DNA from: Leptolyngbya sp. FACHB-321
GTDB lineage: Bacteria > Cyanobacteriota > Cyanobacteriia > Leptolyngbyales > Leptolyngbyaceae
Length of the DNA stretch: 64,000 nucleotides
Assembly: GCF_014695975.1 (NCBI RefSeq)
Contig: NZ_JACJPI010000058.1
Span: 496,001 to 560,000, forward strand
Direction of reading: 5' to 3'
Both the position numbers and the translations under genes were made by a program. Shown in pieces: positions 26,053-36,062 of the stretch (position 1 is its first letter; every line of letters begins with the position of its first letter). A model generated the notes under the pieces. It had not been told where the DNA came from. It saw nothing but the letters and a program-made list of their open reading frames with translations, and made no database searches.

Positions 26053-27936
26053 CTAGTCCCGCACACTAATGTCCAGGCTAAAGTCTGTATCCTGAGCGGC
26101 AATGACATCAATTTGATAGGTGCCACTCAGGGGCAGTTGTTCTTCCCATGACAAAACGTTTGCGGCAGCTTGAATCAGTTGCCCATCAGGGGCAGTGATA
26201 TTGAGGGTAATAGAGCCATCACGCACGGCAGCTTTAAAGATTTGTCCCTCGCTTGCTCGTACTAAATAACGATGAACAACCTGTGGGCTACCACGATCGC
26301 TAACTGTCGTTGACGTTTGACCCGTTTCAAACTGCACACGATGAATTTGAATGCTGGGGGCTGATGGCGATGGGCTGGGAGGCGGTGTCGTTGGGGTTGA
26401 CGTAGGACTAGGTACAACGGCACTTCTGAGGTTTACATCCAGCCGATAATCGCTCTTATCCAACCCTTTAACGGGGCTGAGCCGAATCGAGTAGCTACCT
26501 GTATAAGGCAACGTGCCCTGCCAAAGCGACACGCGATTAGACTGTCCACTAAGAGGCTGTTGATCAGGACCTAGCAACGTCATCAGTACTCCTTCGCCCG
26601 AAAGCACAGCACTCAACTGCTGACCCTGTTCACCTGCGAGAATGTAGTTAACCGTTTCGTTCGATCGCAGAGTGCCCGTCTTCGATACCTTGCCACCATC
26701 AGGGCTAAGGTCTAGATTTTGGCTATAGGCGATCGGCTCATTCGTTGGTTTAGACGTAGGTGTAGGCTCAAGCGATGGGGTTGGGCTAAACGATGTTGTA
26801 ATCGTCGGTGTCAGTGTGGGTGTTGGCTGGTTATTCAGAAATGCCCGCACGACTGCCCAAGTGCCAACGCCAGTCAGCACGACTAGCCCTAGACCGATCG
26901 CCACTACTGCCAGCGGGTCATCCCACACTGAGCTTCGGGGTGCAGGCACGGTCGGTACTGCACGATTAGAAGTCGCAGCCACGGGTGCTGGGTCTACTCG
27001 TCGACCCACTGCCATCGTTGCCATCTGCGACATATCGGGCTGCGGTGCTGCAGTCGGTACTGGGGGTTGGTAGGGTGGCGGCACCGTAGCGGCAGTAACC
27101 AGGGGCGACTGAAGCGCCTGCGCCACTTCGGCAACAGACTGAAAGCGATCGCCCGGACGATAGCTCAACATCTTGTTCAACACCTGAGCAAAACCCGGAC
27201 TGACCGTTACCCAGCGCTGCCAATACCAGGTCATCGTCGTATCGTCCAGCAAGGTCTGTGGATCTCGTCCAGTCAGCAGCACTACTGCTGTCACTGCCAG
27301 CGAGTACAAATCGCTGCTGGGATATGCTCGCCCCGACTGCATCTGTTCGCTAGGCGCAAACCCTGGTTTACCAACGGTTGTATTTTGCGCGGTCATCGTT
27401 GGCGACTGAAACCGAGTTGCCAGTTCCTTCACTACACCAAAATCAATCAAGACAGGTTTGCCATCTTGCTGCCGCAATATGATGTTGTCTGGCGCAATAT
27501 CGCGGTGAATAATGCCTTTGCTATGAATATGAGCTAGCACAGGCAAAAGCTGCCGCATGAGCTGTAAAATCTCTGCTTCCGAAAACGCTATTCCTTGCAC
27601 CTGCCGCTGTTCCAGCAAGGCGCGATACGTCTGTCCTTCGACATAATCCTGCACTAAGAACAGGCGCTGGTCTTCCTCAAAGGTTGCCCGAAACTGAGGA
27701 ATCTGCGGATGCTGAATCTGGTACAGAATTTGTGCCTCTCGCTGAAACAGTTCTTTCGACTTGTCCAGTGCATAGGCGCTTCCCTGAGCTGGAATCAGTT
27801 CCTTAAGGGCACAAAGTTCGTTAAACCGCCCCTGATCTTCTGACAGATAGGTGCGACCAAACCCTCCCTGACCCAACACGCTTAGGACACGGTAGCGGTT
27901 TTGTAACGTAATGCCAATGGGGATCGGTGGGCGCAT
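26053..27936 (-). CDS. Membrane-anchored Ser/Thr protein kinase with C-terminal beta-sandwich domains
   Basis: 627 residues. Hanks-type kinase domain at about 14-275: GQGGFGRTY glycine loop, Lys45 in CALKEL, HRDIAPDNI (Asp146 catalytic) and DFG at 165-167. A Pro-rich linker leads to one membrane helix (about 342-364). Then follow a Thr/Pro-rich stalk and two beta-rich segments (about 400-510 and 530-627, each with the pattern LSGTYQIDV or YTGSYSIRL) that resemble pre-peptidase C-terminal domains. The kinase would be cytoplasmic and the beta domains periplasmic, a plausible sensor. No cognate phosphatase is adjacent. Confidence 0.92.
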   Translation of the reverse strand: MRPPIPIGITLQNRYRVLSVLGQGGFGRTYLSEDQGRFNELCALKELIPAQGSAYALDKSKELFQREAQILYQIQHPQIPQFRATFEEDQRLFLVQDYVEGQTYRALLEQRQVQGIAFSEAEILQLMRQLLPVLAHIHSKGIIHRDIAPDNIILRQQDGKPVLIDFGVVKELATRFQSPTMTAQNTTVGKPGFAPSEQMQSGRAYPSSDLYSLAVTAVVLLTGRDPQTLLDDTTMTWYWQRWVTVSPGFAQVLNKMLSYRPGDRFQSVAEVAQALQSPLVTAATVPPPYQPPVPTAAPQPDMSQMATMAVGRRVDPAPVAATSNRAVPTVPAPRSSVWDDPLAVVAIGLGLVVLTGVGTWAVVRAFLNNQPTPTLTPTITTSFSPTPSLEPTPTSKPTNEPIAYSQNLDLSPDGGKVSKTGTLRSNETVNYILAGEQGQQLSAVLSGEGVLMTLLGPDQQPLSGQSNRVSLWQGTLPYTGSYSIRLSPVKGLDKSDYRLDVNLRSAVVPSPTSTPTTPPPSPSPSAPSIQIHRVQFETGQTSTTVSDRGSPQVVHRYLVRASEGQIFKAAVRDGSITLNITAPDGQLIQAAANVLSWEEQLPLSGTYQIDVIAAQDTDFSLDISVRD

Positions 27937-28174
27937 AACAGAGTGGGGACGGGGTAAGGGGTGAAGAAAGAGTGTTACTGCTGAAGCGATCGAGGTATTT
28001 AGGTCACTAGGCTGTCTGCTGTCTCTTCAGACACTCCTATTCTGGCAGAGGGATGCCCTGTCTTTGAGGCTGCTACGAAGTTAAGGGCTATAGCACGATC
28101 GCAGTTTCCTTCCAGCAAAGCATAAGCAAGACGAAACGAAGCCCGTGAACGGGTCAGTCGATCGCCTCTTTGCC

Positions 28175-28633
28175 CTATTTACTCAGTTTTGCTTTCACCA
28201 GATCCTGTACTTTCTTACCATCTGCCTTACCTTTAAGCTGCTGCATAGCGGGTCCCATCACCTTACCCATATCTTTGGCAGCGGTGGCACCGACTTGAGC
28301 AATAATATGGTCGATCGCACGCTCGATCTCTTCATCCGAGAGTTGCTGAGGTAGATACTCCTCCAGAATTGCCAATTCCTGAGCTTCCTGAGCGGCTAAA
28401 TCATCACGATTAGCCTGTTGATATTGAGTGATCGAATCTCGTCGCTGCTTCGCCAACTGCACCAGCAACTCAATTTCCTGCGCTTCGGTTAAATTTTCTT
28501 GACCAGAAGGACGAACGCTAGATTCTTTCTCTAAAATTGCCTTTTTAATACTACGAACCGTTTCTAACCGAATTTTGTCCCTTGCTTTCATAGCGCTTTT
28601 AATCGCTTCACTAACGCGATCGTTCAAACTCAT
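28175..28633 (-). CDS. GatB/YqeY domain protein
   Basis: 152 residues, a stand-alone version of the helical YqeY domain found at the end of the amidotransferase GatB. ATG 28633 (MSLNDRVSEAIKSAMKARD) follows aaagga at the right distance; the frame extends upstream without a better start. Family marks: RLETVRSIKKAILEKE, LAKQRRDSI, ILEEYLPQQLSDEEI and MGKVMGPAMQQLKGKADG. The domain in GatB binds tRNA, but the free protein's job is unsettled. Confidence 0.93.
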   Translation of the reverse strand: MSLNDRVSEAIKSAMKARDKIRLETVRSIKKAILEKESSVRPSGQENLTEAQEIELLVQLAKQRRDSITQYQQANRDDLAAQEAQELAILEEYLPQQLSDEEIERAIDHIIAQVGATAAKDMGKVMGPAMQQLKGKADGKKVQDLVKAKLSK

Positions 28634-29225
28634 AGCGTTATCCTTTATTGCGTCGAGTACGTTGCGTTCCAAACTATGACATGGACTCGGTGAAGTTAGA
28701 CATCTAGCGTAAAGTCTAGAGCTGACTGCTGACTGCTCAAAGCTGTCCACCAGCCCAAGATGATGAGTCCAGGCTAAGGTTCACCCATCCAAGAGACTTA
28801 CTACACAAAGGTAGAGGTCAAATGGAATAGGATTGTCATAGTAGTTTCTGTAGATTCACTGATTTGTTTTTTTAGAATCACGGGAAAATGAGTAGTGAAG
28901 GACAATCATAAATGAGATTAGCAAGTAGCTGGACGGCATTGAACGAAAAGCGAGATAGCGGCAGTTTAGCCTTCGGTGGCGATACTGCTTATACCATCGC
29001 TTTGCCCCACTGAGCCTTTATTTGATTGATGTTCTCAATGCCTCAAACTGCATTAATTAGCGATCGCCAAGATGCAATCGTTGGAAGCGATAATGTGGAT
29101 GCTAAAGGCACTCGCTCGTTTTTCATCTTTCGCGATCGCGTTACGATCGCTCCAAGGGATATATCCTGAGGGCTGATTTCAAACCTGAATGGTACTATTG
29201 CGATGACTACGATTGAGGGTACGCC
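28634..29225. other. Intergenic region upstream of prs
   Basis: About 590 bp between the divergent YqeY gene and prs. It contains several HIP1 sites (gcgatcgcc, gcgatcgcg) and AT-rich stretches but no clear gene, tRNA or strong hairpin. Promoters for both genes must lie here, but I cannot pick one. Confidence 0.5.
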
Positions 29226-30218
29226 GTGATCCGCTCTGCAACTCTTACTCCTAAAGCTGCGCTGTCGCCCCTGAACGACCAAAATCGACTGCGGCTGCTT
29301 TCTGGGTCAGCCAACCCGCTGCTCGCTCAGGAAGTTGCGCGTTATCTGGGCATGGATCTCAGCCCTATGGTGCGGAAACGGTTTGCCGATGGTGAACTTT
29401 ACATTCAAATTCAAGAATCGATTCGGGGCTGCGATGTCTATTTACTTCAGCCCTCATGCCGTCCGGTGAATGACAACCTGATGGAACTGCTGATTATGGT
29501 CGATGCCTGTCGTCGGGCTTCCGCACGGCAGATCACAGCAGTCATGCCCTATTACGGTTACGCCAGAGCCGATCGCAAAACTGCTGGGCGAGAGTCAATT
29601 AGTGCCAAATTGGTAGCCAACCTGATCACTCAGGCAGGTGCGAATCGTGTGCTGGCAATGGATTTGCATTCAGCGCAAATTCAGGGCTACTTTGATATTC
29701 CGCTTGATCATGTGTACGGTTCGCCAACGCTGATAGATTATCTCTCCAGCAAGCAATTATCGGATTTAGTTGTTGTTTCACCTGATGTCGGTGGTGTCGC
29801 ACGCGCACGTGCCTTTGCCAAAAAGCTGGGTGATGCACCGTTAGCAATCATTGACAAACGACGACAGGCGCACAACGTGGCAGAAGTCATGAACCTGATT
29901 GGCGATGTAAAAGGCAAAACTGCTGTTTTAGTCGATGACATGATCGATACGGCAGGCACTATCATTGAGGGCGCACGGCTGCTAAAGCAGGAAGGCGCGC
30001 GACAAGTTTATGCTTGCGCGACCCATGCTGTCTTTTCACCACCAGCGATCGAACGGCTCTCTAGCGGTTTGTTTGAGGAAGTGATTGTAACCAACACTAT
30101 TCCAATTCCAGAGAGCGATCAGTTCCCACAACTGACCATTCTTTCCGTCGCGAATCTGCTTGGTGAAACAATCTGGCGCATCCACGAAGATACCTCCGTA
30201 AGCAGCATGTTTCGCTAG
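29226..30218 (+). CDS. prs: Ribose-phosphate pyrophosphokinase
   Basis: 330 residues. It makes PRPP from ribose 5-phosphate and ATP for purine, pyrimidine, His and Trp synthesis. Diagnostic motifs: RFADGELYIQIQESIRG, MPYYGYARADRK (flexible-loop region), MDLHSAQIQGYFDIP (metal-binding), DVGGVARARAFAKKL and the PRPP-binding VLVDDMIDTAGTI. The GTG start at 29226 gives an N-terminal extension of about 20 residues before LRLLSGSANP, as in other cyanobacterial enzymes. The cytoplasmic hexamer is essential. DUF4112 follows on the same strand after 95 bp. Confidence 0.97.
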   Translation: MIRSATLTPKAALSPLNDQNRLRLLSGSANPLLAQEVARYLGMDLSPMVRKRFADGELYIQIQESIRGCDVYLLQPSCRPVNDNLMELLIMVDACRRASARQITAVMPYYGYARADRKTAGRESISAKLVANLITQAGANRVLAMDLHSAQIQGYFDIPLDHVYGSPTLIDYLSSKQLSDLVVVSPDVGGVARARAFAKKLGDAPLAIIDKRRQAHNVAEVMNLIGDVKGKTAVLVDDMIDTAGTIIEGARLLKQEGARQVYACATHAVFSPPAIERLSSGLFEEVIVTNTIPIPESDQFPQLTILSVANLLGETIWRIHEDTSVSSMFR

Positions 30219-30313
30219 AGAACTGTAGGGCAACGCTGCTTAAATCTCTCGATCGTCATAGGGCAATAGTACGTAAGGCAGGTATTCTAAAAGAAATCTT
30301 CCTGGCTCTGTCC

Positions 30314-30802
30314 ATGCACAATAGCCCTTTAAAAGTTACGCCGAACCATCCAGCATTGCGGCGGGTTCGTACGGTAAGCCGTCTTCTAGACAACGCGATC
30401 CCGATCCCTGGCACTCGTTTTCGGTTAGGGCTTGATCCCGTTTTAGGACTCTTGCCCGGTGCAGGCGATTTTGTAGGGGCAGCGCTTTCTGTTTACATCG
30501 TGATTGAGGCAGTTCGCTTTGGCTTGCCGCGAAAAACGTTGGTGCAAATGGTTACTAATCTAGTGCTGGATTCTGTGGGTGGCTCGGTGCCTATACTGGG
30601 TGATGTCTTTGATGCCACGTGGAAAGCCAACAGTCGTAATCTGGCACTTTTAGAAGCGCACGTTGCAACGCCTGAGCCAGCAAAAGCAGCCGATCGCCGC
30701 TTCGTCATTTTTATTGTTCTGGCGCTGCTGCTACTGCTCATCGGCATTGGTGTCGTTGCCACGCTCTTGATTAGTTGGGTGGTGCGGACGCTTGCTGGGT
30801 AG
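30314..30802 (+). CDS. DUF4112 membrane protein
   Basis: 162 residues. The central block (LDNAIPIPGTRFRLGLDPVLGLLPGAGD, then VLDSVGGSVPILGDVFDATWKAN) is the DUF4112 signature, probably embedded or re-entrant in the membrane. A C-terminal helix (FIVLALLLLLIGIGVVATLLIS) is transmembrane. Function is unknown. Its last 32 bp overlap the 3' end of the convergent acetyltransferase gene. Confidence 0.9.
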   Translation: MHNSPLKVTPNHPALRRVRTVSRLLDNAIPIPGTRFRLGLDPVLGLLPGAGDFVGAALSVYIVIEAVRFGLPRKTLVQMVTNLVLDSVGGSVPILGDVFDATWKANSRNLALLEAHVATPEPAKAADRRFVIFIVLALLLLLIGIGVVATLLISWVVRTLAG

Positions 30803-31277
30803 CAACTAAAGTGGCTCGCGGTGCATCGATCGGTCGGTTGTGTAGCACCATTGTTGTGCTCTCATTTGGCTCAAAGCCAATACGCTGGTAGAACGACTGC
30901 TGATGGGTTGTCATCAAGTAGATGCGTTCAACACGGCTCATCTTAGGATGGCTTAAAACCGTCTCTACTAACTTCCGACCTAACCCAGCACCCTGGTAAT
31001 TGGGGTGAATGACCACATCCCAAACAGTTGCCCGATAGATGCCATCAGAGGTGGCTCTGGCAAAGCCAATCATTAAATCGTGATCCCAGGCAGTCACAAC
31101 TGGATCGCTGTTGGCGACCGCGATCGCTAAATCTTCAGCGCTACGATCCATCGCCCAGAACGCTGCTGTCTGAAACAACGCTTGCAGTTGCAGCAGGTCT
31201 ACAATCTTCTGGTCAGAGAACCGAATATGACGACCATCCATCCCAACATCGTATGTAAAGGTTTGCATCTTTAACAT
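30771..31277 (-). CDS. GNAT acetyltransferase (Ycf52-like)
   Basis: 168 residues. Complete GNAT fold: IGFARATSDGIYRATVWDVVIHP (beta4-beta5), acetyl-CoA loop YQGAGLGRKLVE, and FYQRIGFEPN at the end. The pattern HPNYQGAGLGRKL plus the terminal FYQRIGF recalls the family containing plastid Ycf52/NSI, acetyltransferases in cyanobacteria and plastids. The exact substrate cannot be assigned. A second in-frame ATG lies at 31268. It overlaps the DUF4112 gene tail to tail. Confidence 0.85.
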   Translation of the reverse strand: MLKMQTFTYDVGMDGRHIRFSDQKIVDLLQLQALFQTAAFWAMDRSAEDLAIAVANSDPVVTAWDHDLMIGFARATSDGIYRATVWDVVIHPNYQGAGLGRKLVETVLSHPKMSRVERIYLMTTHQQSFYQRIGFEPNESTTMVLHNRPIDAPRATLVATQQASAPPN

Positions 31278-31477
31278 AATTCAACTTCATCAAGTGTCAA
31301 TGCCTCTGTTCAGGAGGAACACATTGGCTTAATTTTGCTTCTCATGATGAAAGCTGACCTCTGCCAGCTAAAATACATACAGTAGCGCTCAGTGTTTAGC
31401 TTTGCCCTCGCTTCACTGCATTCAAAGCATCTGCATTCAACGCAAAACACTGATGGCTCAGACTCTCTAGCATCCTT

Positions 31478-32155
31478 ATGTCCCATCCCGTCAGACAAAA
31501 TTTGCGCCGCATCCTAATCGCAAGTGGCGATCGACATCGTTCGCGTAAGCGAGGGCGATCAGTTGTTGTTTTGCTGCTGCTGTTGCTGATCTGGAGCCTT
31601 TGTTTGGGGTGGGGCTTGGCACAAGCCAAGGAGCCACGATCAATGGGCGCGATCGCACAGATACCGCCCGCACAACGCCCTTCAAGTCCGGCACCTGTAC
31701 GCCCAACACCTGTAAATCAAACAACGCCAGCCTCAAGTGCGTTACAGCCAGCCGCGATCGGCACAGTTGATGTTGTGCCGCCTGGTTTAAAACTGGGTCA
31801 AGAGCTTTACCTGGAAAACTGTGCAAGTTGCCATCTTGGTTTGCCACCTCAGATCTTGCCAACTGAAACTTGGCGGCAGCTTATACAAGACTCCCAGCAC
31901 TACGGCGCACAGCTTCAGCCCCTGGTTGGACCGAACTTGCAAATAATTTGGCAATACCTCCGCACCTTTTCGCGCCCTCAGGCGGCAGAAGAAGAAATTC
32001 CGTATCGCATCTACCAGTCGCGCTACTTCAAAGTTTTGCATCCCAAAGTCAAGCTGCCAACGCGAGTAGGTCTGTCTAGCTGCGTCTCTTGCCATCCTGG
32101 TGGTGACAAATACGACTTCCGCACCCTTAGTGCTGAGTGGCAGAATGCACCCTAA
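31478..32155 (+). CDS. Membrane-anchored dihaem cytochrome c
   Basis: 225 residues. A basic N-terminus and one hydrophobic helix (about 29-48) serve as signal or anchor, followed by a Pro-rich linker. Two haem-attachment sites are present: CASCH (Cys115, Cys118, His119) and CVSCH (Cys202, Cys205, His206). Distal Met or His ligands are not obvious. The spacing between haems matches a diheme cytochrome c of cyanobacteria rather than cytochrome c6, and the mature domain would sit in the lumen or periplasm. Electron partners are unknown. A strong terminator follows. Confidence 0.9.
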   Translation: MSHPVRQNLRRILIASGDRHRSRKRGRSVVVLLLLLLIWSLCLGWGLAQAKEPRSMGAIAQIPPAQRPSSPAPVRPTPVNQTTPASSALQPAAIGTVDVVPPGLKLGQELYLENCASCHLGLPPQILPTETWRQLIQDSQHYGAQLQPLVGPNLQIIWQYLRTFSRPQAAEEEIPYRIYQSRYFKVLHPKVKLPTRVGLSSCVSCHPGGDKYDFRTLSAEWQNAP

Positions 32156-32164
32156 GAAAGGCTG

Positions 32165-32224
32165 AAGGCTAAAGGCTTAAGTATGAAGAATTGAGCCTTT
32201 ATACTTAAGCTTTTAGCCTTTTTC
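32165..32224 (+). terminator. Strong rho-independent terminator
   Basis: Arms aaggctaaaggcttaagtat (32165-32184) and atacttaagcttttagcctt (32201-32220) pair over about 20 bp, followed by tttctc. It ends the cytochrome gene. The ggctaaa/tttagcc unit recurs elsewhere in the window (44660-44705, 53341-53356, 55800-55812). Confidence 0.85.
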
Positions 32225-32383
32225 TCTAGCCCCCTCGCTGCTAGTTGCAGTGATAGGATGGGGGCACAGCTATGGTTTTTGCTTAGAAGTATGCCCTGGC
32301 GCTTGAGGGTCTTACTGAGGCAGTTTGAAGCGCTTAAAAGTTTTGTTCGCACCCATTTGATTAGGAACGTTTATACTCCTGCC

Positions 32384-35218
32384 ATGTTTAAGACTCTGCT
32401 GGGCGATCCCAACGCACGCAAACTCAAAAAATATCAACCGCTAATTACTGAGGTTGCTTTGCTGGAAGCAGAAGTGCAGCCTCTAAGTGATCATGAATTG
32501 CAAGGTAAAACAGCAGAATTTAGGCAGCGCATTGAAAAAGGTGAGAGTTTGGACGATTTGCTGCCTGAAGCGTTTGCCGTTGTAAGAGAGGCGGCACGAC
32601 GCGTTTTAGGGATGCGTCACTTTGATGTTCAAGTTTTGGGCGGCATTCTTCTGCACGATAACGAAGGTGGACGGGTAAAAGGGCACCTCGCCGAGATGAA
32701 AACGGGAGAGGGGAAAACTCTAGTTTCGACACTGCCTGCCTACCTGAACGCGATCGCAGGTAAAGGCGTTCACGTTGTGACAGTGAACGATTATCTGGCA
32801 CGACGTGATGCTGAGTGGATGGGGCAGGTACACCGCTTTTTGGGCTTGAGTGTAGGGCTAATTCAGCAAAGCATGAACCCAACCGATCGCAAGCGTAATT
32901 ACGAGTGCGACATCACCTACGCCACGAATAGCGAACTTGGCTTCGACTACCTGCGCGACAATATGGCAACGGCGATGGTAGATGTAGTGCAGCGCCCGTT
33001 TAACTACTGCATTATTGACGAGGTAGATTCGGTTCTTATTGATGAAGCCCGCACACCGCTCATTATTTCAGGACAAGTAGAGCGTCCTAGTGAGAAGTAT
33101 ATGAGAGCTGCTGAAGTGGCTGCATCCCTCACCCGCAAAGTGGATGAAGACGACTCGAATGGTCACTACGAGGTAGACGAAAAACAGCGCAATGTGATTC
33201 TTGCAGATGAAGGTTTTATCGCGGCAGAGCAATTTCTAGGCGTAACAGATCTCTTTGACCCGCAAGATCCCTGGGCACATTACATTTTTAATGCGATCAA
33301 GGCAAAAGAACTGTTTATCAACGATGTGAACTACATCGTTCGCAATGACGAAATTGTGATTGTGGATGAGTTTACAGGTCGGGTGATGCCAGGTCGCCGC
33401 TGGAGCGATGGATTACACCAAGCGATCGAAGCGAAAGAGCGCGTCGAAATTCAACCCGAAACGCAAACTCTGGCAACCATTACCTACCAAAACTTCTTCC
33501 TACTGTATCCCAAGCTGGCAGGCATGACTGGGACGGCAAAAACTGAAGAAGCAGAATTCGGCAAAATCTATAACCTGGAAGTTGCCACTATTCCGACGAA
33601 TCGCCCAACGGGACGGCGCGATCTATCCGACGTGGTCTATAAAACCGAAGACGCTAAATGGAACGCGATCGCTGAAGAATGCGCCCAAATGCATGAAGTC
33701 GGTCGTCCCGTCCTCGTTGGCACTACTAGTGTTGAAAAGTCTGAACTGCTGGCAAGGCTGCTACAAGACCGTAATATTCCCTTTAATCTACTTAACGCGA
33801 AACCAGAGAACGTTGAACGGGAGTCTGAGATTATCGCGCAAGCGGGACGCAAAGGTGCAGTCACGATCGCCACTAACATGGCAGGTCGTGGAACAGACAT
33901 TATTCTTGGTGGTAACGCTGATTACATGGCACGCTTGAAGGTACGTGAGTACTTTATGCCTCGGATTGTGCAGCCAGAGGATGAAGATACCTTTGGTGTC
34001 ACCGATGTCCCAGCGCTAGGTGGCGGTCGTGGAGGCGGTCAAGGCTTTGTCCCTGGTAAGAAAGTTAAATCCTGGAAAGCCTCGCCCCAGATCTACCCGA
34101 CTCAACTCTCTAAAGAGGCGGAACAACAGTTAAAAGCTGCTGTAGACGTTGGTGTGCAGCAATACGGTGAGCGATCGCTGCCTGAACTCGAAGCAGAAGA
34201 TCGGGTGGCTGTTGCGTCTGAAAAAGCGCCAACTAACGATCCAGTCATTCAAAAGCTGCGCGAGATTTACAACCTGATCCGCCAGGAATATGAAGCGTTT
34301 ACTAGCCGTGAACACGATGATGTCGTGCAATTAGGCGGGTTACATGTCATTGGAACAGAACGACATGAATCGCGCCGCATTGACAACCAGCTAAGGGGTC
34401 GAGCCGGACGGCAAGGTGACCCTGGCTCTACCAAGTTTTTCCTCAGCTTGCAAGACAACTTGCTGCGGATTTTTGGTGGCGATCGCGTGGCAGGCCTGAT
34501 GAATGCCTTCCGTGTCGAAGAAGATATGCCGATCGAGTCGGGGATGCTGACGCGCTCGCTCGAAGGTGCCCAGCGTAAAGTAGAAACCTACTACTACGAC
34601 ATTCGGAAACAGGTCTTCGAGTACGACGAAGTGATGAACAACCAGCGTCGTGCGATCTATGCTGAGCGTCGCCGTGTGTTGGAAGGGCAAGACTTGAAAG
34701 AACAAGTCGTAAAATATGCCGAGCGCACAATGGACGATATTGTTGATGCCAAGGTGAACCCTGATTTGCCCTCGGAAGAGTGGGATTTCAAAAGCCTGGT
34801 TAGCAAAGTCCAGGAATTTGTTTACCTGCTGGCTGACCTGGAGCCAGATCACCTCACTGACATGACGATCGGTGAAATCAAAACCTTCTTGCACGAGCAA
34901 GTCCGTATTGCTTACGATCTTAAAGAAGCTCAGATTGACCAAATTCAACCCGGTTTAATGCGTCAGGCTGAACGCTTTTTCATCCTCCAGCGCATTGATA
35001 CCCTCTGGCGCGAACATCTACAGCAGATGGATGCCCTGCGTGAATCGGTTGGGCTACGCGGCTATGGTCAGAAAGACCCACTGATTGAATATAAGAGCGA
35101 AGGGTACGAAATTTTCCTCGAAATGATGACCGAAATCCGCCGCGATGTGGTCTACTCGGTCTTCCAGTTCCAACCGCAGGCACAGCCTACTGCTGCCGTT
35201 GCTTCAGAAACGATTTAG
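32384..35218 (+). CDS. secA: Preprotein translocase ATPase
   Basis: 944 residues from ATG 32384 ([10 protein letters not shown]), the standard cyanobacterial start; the frame extends upstream into non-coding DNA. SecA drives Sec-dependent export across plasma and thylakoid membranes. Motifs: Walker A GEGKT at 108-112, [35 protein letters not shown] (DEAD-like), [17 protein letters not shown], and [19 protein letters not shown] of the scaffold helix. The C-terminus ends with a short tail and lacks the zinc-binding CxC-x8-CH domain seen in E. coli SecA, which is normal in cyanobacteria. Monocistronic with its own terminator. Confidence 0.98.
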   Translation: MFKTLLGDPNARKLKKYQPLITEVALLEAEVQPLSDHELQGKTAEFRQRIEKGESLDDLLPEAFAVVREAARRVLGMRHFDVQVLGGILLHDNEGGRVKGHLAEMKTGEGKTLVSTLPAYLNAIAGKGVHVVTVNDYLARRDAEWMGQVHRFLGLSVGLIQQSMNPTDRKRNYECDITYATNSELGFDYLRDNMATAMVDVVQRPFNYCIIDEVDSVLIDEARTPLIISGQVERPSEKYMRAAEVAASLTRKVDEDDSNGHYEVDEKQRNVILADEGFIAAEQFLGVTDLFDPQDPWAHYIFNAIKAKELFINDVNYIVRNDEIVIVDEFTGRVMPGRRWSDGLHQAIEAKERVEIQPETQTLATITYQNFFLLYPKLAGMTGTAKTEEAEFGKIYNLEVATIPTNRPTGRRDLSDVVYKTEDAKWNAIAEECAQMHEVGRPVLVGTTSVEKSELLARLLQDRNIPFNLLNAKPENVERESEIIAQAGRKGAVTIATNMAGRGTDIILGGNADYMARLKVREYFMPRIVQPEDEDTFGVTDVPALGGGRGGGQGFVPGKKVKSWKASPQIYPTQLSKEAEQQLKAAVDVGVQQYGERSLPELEAEDRVAVASEKAPTNDPVIQKLREIYNLIRQEYEAFTSREHDDVVQLGGLHVIGTERHESRRIDNQLRGRAGRQGDPGSTKFFLSLQDNLLRIFGGDRVAGLMNAFRVEEDMPIESGMLTRSLEGAQRKVETYYYDIRKQVFEYDEVMNNQRRAIYAERRRVLEGQDLKEQVVKYAERTMDDIVDAKVNPDLPSEEWDFKSLVSKVQEFVYLLADLEPDHLTDMTIGEIKTFLHEQVRIAYDLKEAQIDQIQPGLMRQAERFFILQRIDTLWREHLQQMDALRESVGLRGYGQKDPLIEYKSEGYEIFLEMMTEIRRDVVYSVFQFQPQAQPTAAVASETI

Positions 35219-35222
35219 AGCA

Positions 35223-35260
35223 GTTTGGAGGGGCGATCGCGACCGCCCCTCCAAACCTCT
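35223..35260 (+). terminator. secA terminator
   Basis: Arms gtttggaggggcg (35223-35235) and cgcccctccaaac (35244-35256) pair perfectly around a HIP1-containing loop, followed by ctctta. Five bases after the secA stop. Confidence 0.8.
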
Positions 35261-36062
35261 TATAGACTTGAACCCAGTGTATGAGGAAGTCGCTAAAAAC
35301 GTGGTTGTGATGAATTAAGGGTTCACAAAGTTTGCAGTACTGCCTAACCCTTGAAAAATCTGGTGCGTTTAAGTTCAATCGTTACCAAATCCCGCAGTAC
35401 AGTTTTTGCCCCTCATTGAGACGTTTAACTGACAATATTTACTTGACAAGGCTAGAAGGTGTTTCGTACGCTTTTGACAAACGAACGCTTTTAGGGCAAT
35501 CGTTACTTAGATGAAATACACTTACACCTAACCTTATAAGCAATACTGCAATTATCTAAAAGGCGCTATACGTTTTACGCCTTGGTGCTTATAGTGACGT
35601 TGCACAGACGTTGTATCAACAAGAACTGTCTTGACATGTCTTAAAGGTTACAGCTTCCAAGTTTACGGCTTGAAGCTGAATGAGCGATCGCCAAGTCATC
35701 AATTGAAGAAAGCCTTTGCTGGCGATTGAGCCTCTTCAAAAGCGCTGGATAGTCCTAATCACAGAGATTTTGGTACACTTGAACCAAAGTTGCACAAAAA
35801 TATTCTCTAGTCCAAAAGTTTGAAATCCTCCGATCGGGCGACTTGAACAGGTGAAGCCTGCTGTATGCTCTTGCGATAATCTAGCCACATTAATACTCCA
35901 CACCTACCTGAGAAAATTTGCATTCTATGCAGCCCTAATCACTCCAATGCGCTGCCTAAACGTTGAGTGCTTGACTCTATACGGCTTGTATTTGTCTGAA
36001 GCGGCGTGTCTAAAGCATCCGGTTACGCTTTGTCAGTTCTTTAAAGTGAGTGGACAACCCCT
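35261..36062. other. Intergenic region before the RND operon
   Basis: About 800 AT-rich bases. A 71-codon plus-strand frame ends at 36066 but has no family signature. No repeat, operator or regulator gene was recognised, so control of the pump cannot be read from the local sequence. Confidence 0.5.
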
